Below the pieces are notes generated by a model. That model was not told the origin of the DNA. It worked only from the letters and a program-made list of their open reading frames with translations, and made no database searches. From Dirofilaria immitis (Eukaryota; Nematoda; Chromadorea; Rhabditida; Onchocercidae), in assembly GCA_024305405.1 (NCBI GenBank), contig JAKNDB010000105.1, positions 806,001 to 870,000 on the forward strand: DNA of 64,000 nt. The letters are read 5' to 3'. Positions 61,153-64,000 of the stretch are shown here, piece after piece. Each line of letters opens with the position of its first letter. The stretch's first letter is position 1. The position numbers and the translations under genes are program-made.

Positions 61153-64000
61153 GCTAAAGAGAAATTACAAATTGCGTGTTGGAAACTTTCGAATGCATCA
61201 CTAAATGAAAAAATATATTAAAAACTCAATGAAACGACCAAATTATTGAAATTAAATCGATCGATGCAATTTGTGGTTGTCTTATTTGTCTGTCAAGTTC
61301 CTGCAGAAAAAAATTTCTATGATGACTGTAAATTTTGGGAGTGATAAAAGCAGAAAAAGATATTCTCGTTTTCCACTTTCCCGTCTAACTGATCGATAGT
61401 GACTTACATTTATTCTTTGAAAAGAAACACTATGATATTAGAAAAAGTTGATGGGAAAAACATCGGTGCATGAAGTACTAATAAAATTTTACTCACCAGT
61501 TTTAAATATGAATGAGAATTGTCAGTAACTATACTAGATCATTTCAAATTTTTTTAATCAATAAATGTTATCCTACCAAATTCCTATGCATATCATTTAT
61601 ATTTGAATTTTTCAGCTACTATTTTCTTTTTTGTGAGCGACCATGATTGTTACTTTAATATATGGAAATTTCAAAATTGCATGTTAAAGATTATAAGCCT
61701 TTATCATTCTATCATTTATAGTAAAATAAAAAACTTTCTTTAATTGACAAAATGCTGTTTAAATTGAGAAAACTGATCACTTTTATAAGTTTTTAATTTC
61801 TTTGCTCATAGTCTTTCATATCCTATGGGATAATGGTCAATTGTGAAATTTTGACAATGGTTTGGCTTGATAATAGAATATAAAGGCAGAAATGCAAAAA
61901 TATGTTTATTATAAAAATCTAACTTGAAGATATAATGAATTTAGAGATAATATTAAAAGAAATATGAGGAGAGAGATAGGTAAAAGTTCTCTGCACATAA
62001 ATAAAAATAATGAGCAGAAAACAAAACAACGCAATTTAAGAGAAACCAGTTTCCTGAGTCATTTCTAAAATCGATCGTTTGAAAATATTGATAGATATAT
62101 GTCCTTTCTCGATCAAATAGGTTATCATCTCTATTACTTATGCCCTAACTTAGCTAAGTATCACAATTAATTTTTGCAGTTGGAAATGTTTAATCTCTAT
62201 ATGCAAGAATTGCATCATAAAAAACCAGCTGCCAGCAGTTTCTCTCATTTGTTAATTCAAATTACAAAAACCGTCAAGAAACCATAGAAATATAGTCTGA
62301 ATTTACTTAGTAAGGAATTATATGGAAATTTCCAGGTTACTCAAATGATTTCATGAATATAGAATGATCGTGATTTTGATAGATTTTAAATTTACAAAAA
62401 TTAAAAATTAAGAAATTGGATAGAATTATCAGGAAGAAAAAATAAAATAAAATTGTTTGACAATAAATAACAAAATACAATTAATATAATATAAACAGTT
62501 AGACGGATGTTGAAAAGAATTTAAATGAACAATTGAACCAAAAAAGCAAGAATATTTCAATGTGATCTGCAAAATGATTAAAACGTATATTTTGAGCATT
62601 CGATATCCTTCAATAATAGCATAAATGATTCATTTATAGAAAAAACAAATCCAAAGGCTGTCAATTAATTCTTGGAGAGATTCATATCTTTGAGTTAAAT
62701 GATAAAAAACTGAATTGCTTCTCATGCAAAGTACAAATGATATAAAGTTTTACTTATATCCATATGTTTCAGTTGTAGAGAAGAATCCATTAAAAGATGT
62801 TTATGTATGCGAAATCGTTTTTTTTTTGGAAGTATTTATTTTTAGTGAACAAAAACAAAATAACACTTCAAATAACACCAGACGACAGCAAAAATTTTGC
62901 TTCGTGCTGAAATTTTATTGTAGTAATTGCTTTTTAAAACATTGCATATGCAAAAAAGTTAATGAATACATCCTTGAAAAATTTTCTCTTCTACTTTGGA
63001 CATTGTCCATAAACTTTTTTCGACTCCATTTATTCCTTTCTTGGAAGCAGTTCACATGGTGTTGTTATACAAATCACCCCGTCTCATGTTCCTAACAATA
63101 ATAAAACTTTACAGTTGACTATTGCTAACAATATAATATGAACGAAATGCAAAACTCATCAATAACCGTTCTTCAAACTTGGCTTCAAAAGCAACCCATA
63201 CTTAGATGGCTTCCCGGAAATCTAGGCAACATTAATTTGGGACAATGCCAGTTGCAATCTTTTTGGACAAAAATTATTGAAGAGGATTCATAGGTGAACA
63301 AAAAATTGCACAACTGGATCTTATATTTTTACGGATTCTAAAATACAATCTCTTAATATAATGCATAAGAATGGTTTGAAAAACAAATTGCATTTTTGAA
63401 AATAATGTTTACATTGAGAAAAGAAAAAGTCAATCCTTCATGAGTCTCTAACTAATTACAAATAAAACAAATAATTTTGGAAATAGGAATTAAAAATAGC
63501 TGATTCGAAAGAAGAAAATAAGTTAATTAGTGCAGCTAATGAATTTAAAAAGTGTTAGCAATTCCTACATTTCGGAACATTAACTGAAGAAAATTTATAT
63601 GTTTATGTAAATGAATAATTTTTTGAATAATCTATCATAGTTAACTATCATTTCTTCGCTAGCTGAATATGCAAAATAGGATATTCAATTGCAATTATAT
63701 GATGATGAAAAAGTCTAATCAGATTAATATGAAATTGAAAAATGGCCGCAATAAATAATACGATTAATTTCATTTCATTTCCAATATAAGAGCAATATGA
63801 TAGAAAAGTATTAAATTAATAACAAAAATCAATATTAAACAAAAATAATAATTGCGCAGAATAATAAGGCTATCGAATATTTGATAAATAAATACCCGAA
63901 TAATAATATTAAAAACTATTATTATATAATAAAGTCAACATTACATTTGTCATTAATGCATTTAGATTAGACCAAATGATAAAAGAGCAATAAAAATTGA
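61153..64000. other. AT-rich terminal region
   Basis: A plus frame of 126 codons at 62715-63095 is Cys/Phe/Lys-rich and unrecognised. A slightly GC-richer patch at 63150-63260 has interrupted frames that I cannot assign. Nothing else is supportable. Confidence 0.4.

Noticed and set aside
62715..63095. 126-codon plus-strand frame
   Set aside because: It has no family resemblance, a skewed composition and no splice or start context. Kept only as a note in the terminal region.
63150..63290. Slightly GC-richer patch that might be a transposon or retroelement remnant
   Set aside because: Frames are interrupted and no transposase or polymerase motif is visible.
1..64000. tRNA, rRNA or snRNA genes and CRISPR arrays
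   Set aside because: I saw no convincing cloverleaf, rRNA or snRNA motif, and no regularly spaced repeats. A covariance-model scan would be needed to exclude RNA genes.

Overview
This is intron-rich, AT-rich nuclear DNA from a nematode, most like a parasitic spirurid or filarial worm. Coding exons are short. Many acceptors end in TTTTCAG, and several start codons sit a few bases after such a site, as expected for spliced-leader addition. An flp-21 neuropeptide precursor and a SID-1/CHUP-1 family protein fit a nematode. I cannot name the species.

Layout, with coordinates low to high. Minus-strand genes: the RAP chaperone LRPAP1 (308-2106, C-terminal HTEL), a secreted Gly/His-rich protein (3006-4257), a multipass SID-1/CHUP-1 family protein (5250-14303), flp-21 (19281-20954), LSM5 (27397-27971), the microtubule plus-end protein EB1 (29629-32223), a 91-residue membrane protein (36279-36647) just behind the LKB1/PAR-4 kinase (36763-39389), a C2H2 zinc-finger protein (41690-43364), a decayed protein kinase D fragment (about 51740-52271), and a Shisa-like type I membrane protein (59135-61152). 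The one clear plus-strand gene is a mitochondrial-type ABCB10-like half transporter (44703-49343). A 34-codon membrane ORF (44292-44396) precedes it. Long intergenic stretches show no gene that I can support.

The most striking structure is at 15004-21784. The promoter, first exon and part of the first intron of flp-21 are present twice, as inverted arms of about 1.31 kb (15209-16519 and 20472-21784). I found no base substitution between the arms in the stretches compared, only homopolymer-length differences. The outer end of the extra arm is fused to a copied fragment (about 15004-15208) of the last intron and exon of the Gly/His-rich gene 11 kb away. The loop also holds an older, diverged direct duplication of the flp-21 3' region.

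A second pattern runs through the whole window. Conserved exons in at least six genes are short by single bases, mostly inside homopolymers, and exon-phase arithmetic confirms this where boundaries are clear. With the homopolymer-only differences between the arms, this points to unpolished long-read sequence more than to mass gene death. A few lesions do not fit: a TGA in the ABC transporter after its signature motif, an extra base in EB1, and several lesions in the protein kinase D fragment.
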